NCBI GenBank assembly: GCA_003445555.1
Contig: DMDI01000183.1
Coordinates: forward strand, 1-6,081
Length of the DNA stretch: 6,081 nt
Direction of reading: 5' to 3'
Source of the DNA: Desulfotomaculum sp.
Lineage (GTDB): Bacteria; Bacillota; Desulfotomaculia; Desulfotomaculales; Nap2-2B
Below, in pieces: positions 5,857 through 6,081 of the stretch. Numbering within the stretch: position 1 is the first letter of the stretch; every line of letters begins with the position of its first letter. The translations under genes were made by a program, and so were the position numbers. The notes under the pieces are model-generated. The model was not told the origin of the DNA and searched no databases. It saw only the letters and a list, made by a program, of their open reading frames with translations.

Positions 5857-6081
5857 TCACCGATTAAAGAGATCGAGAAAAACAGGGTTGGCGATACCGA
5901 GATGTTAGCAAAGCGCATCCCTGAAATACAAAACAAAATGGAGCTCACCGACTTTTACGTCGATGGTGGATATTTCAGCGGAGAAGTAGAAAAGCAGGCG
6001 CAAGATAATGGAATTACGATGCATTATACAGACATGACCGGGAAAAAACCAGATCCTGAAAAGCTTCCGCTAACCGCATTT
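5857..6081 (+). pseudogene. Transposase fragment (DDE type, possibly IS1182-like), open at window end
   Basis: From 5857 the same frame as the caspase remnant stays open to the window end and encodes about 75 residues of a DDE transposase. Recognisable parts are KNRVGDTEML, LTDFYVDGGYFSGEVEK (the Asp of DGGY, codon 5962-5964, is probably the second acidic residue of the DDE triad) and MHYTDMTGKKPDPEKLPLTAF. That last block resembles IS1182-type or related transposases. The fragment begins immediately after a TAA with no start codon or ribosome binding site. The first in-frame ATG (5902) lies inside the conserved region, so the N-terminal part, including the first catalytic Asp, is missing. 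No terminal inverted repeat or target duplication is seen at the junction. Whether the 3' half is complete cannot be judged. The assignment to a transposase is good; the IS family is tentative. Confidence 0.72.

Overview
The window looks like chromosomal DNA of an anaerobic, endospore-forming Firmicute of the class Clostridia (Peptococcaceae / Moorella / Desulfotomaculum-type lineage). The evidence is a sporulation peptidoglycan hydrolase of the SpoIIP family, a DUF1614 membrane protein, a DUF134 regulator, purine-rich ribosome binding sites in front of every gene, and mixed ATG/GTG/TTG starts. The lineage is an inference from gene content; there is no rRNA or other marker to fix it. All intact genes read on the + strand.

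Layout. Bases 1-846 are the 3' end of a multi-S1-domain gene (ribosomal protein S1 type, possibly the C-terminal half of an IspH-S1 fusion), closed by a strong intrinsic terminator at 922-948. A new unit, with a possible extended -10 promoter near 988-996, starts with a seven-helix DUF1614 membrane protein (1049-1795). It overlaps by 14 bp a SpoIIP-family amidase/endopeptidase (1782-2933) that has an unusual second membrane anchor. A DUF134/UPF0251 helix-turn-helix protein follows (2978-3364), then the metalloprotease TldD (3448-4830) with its own terminator (4833-4864), then the RNA 2',3'-cyclic phosphodiesterase ThpR (4895-5464).

The last 617 bases are a decaying region. The largest recognisable piece is a broken caspase-like (peptidase C14) gene, about 5535-5856. 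It keeps the catalytic-cysteine motif but lacks its start and the histidine half of the active site. It is frameshifted within or next to a G6/C6 hairpin and ends in a stop at 5856. A transposase fragment with an intact DGGY motif follows in the same frame, without a start codon, and runs off the window end. The sporulation pair and TldD concern cell-envelope and protein turnover; the other genes are housekeeping or unassigned. No complete new system is visible. The most notable items are the caspase remnant and the two-anchor SpoIIP coupled to DUF1614.
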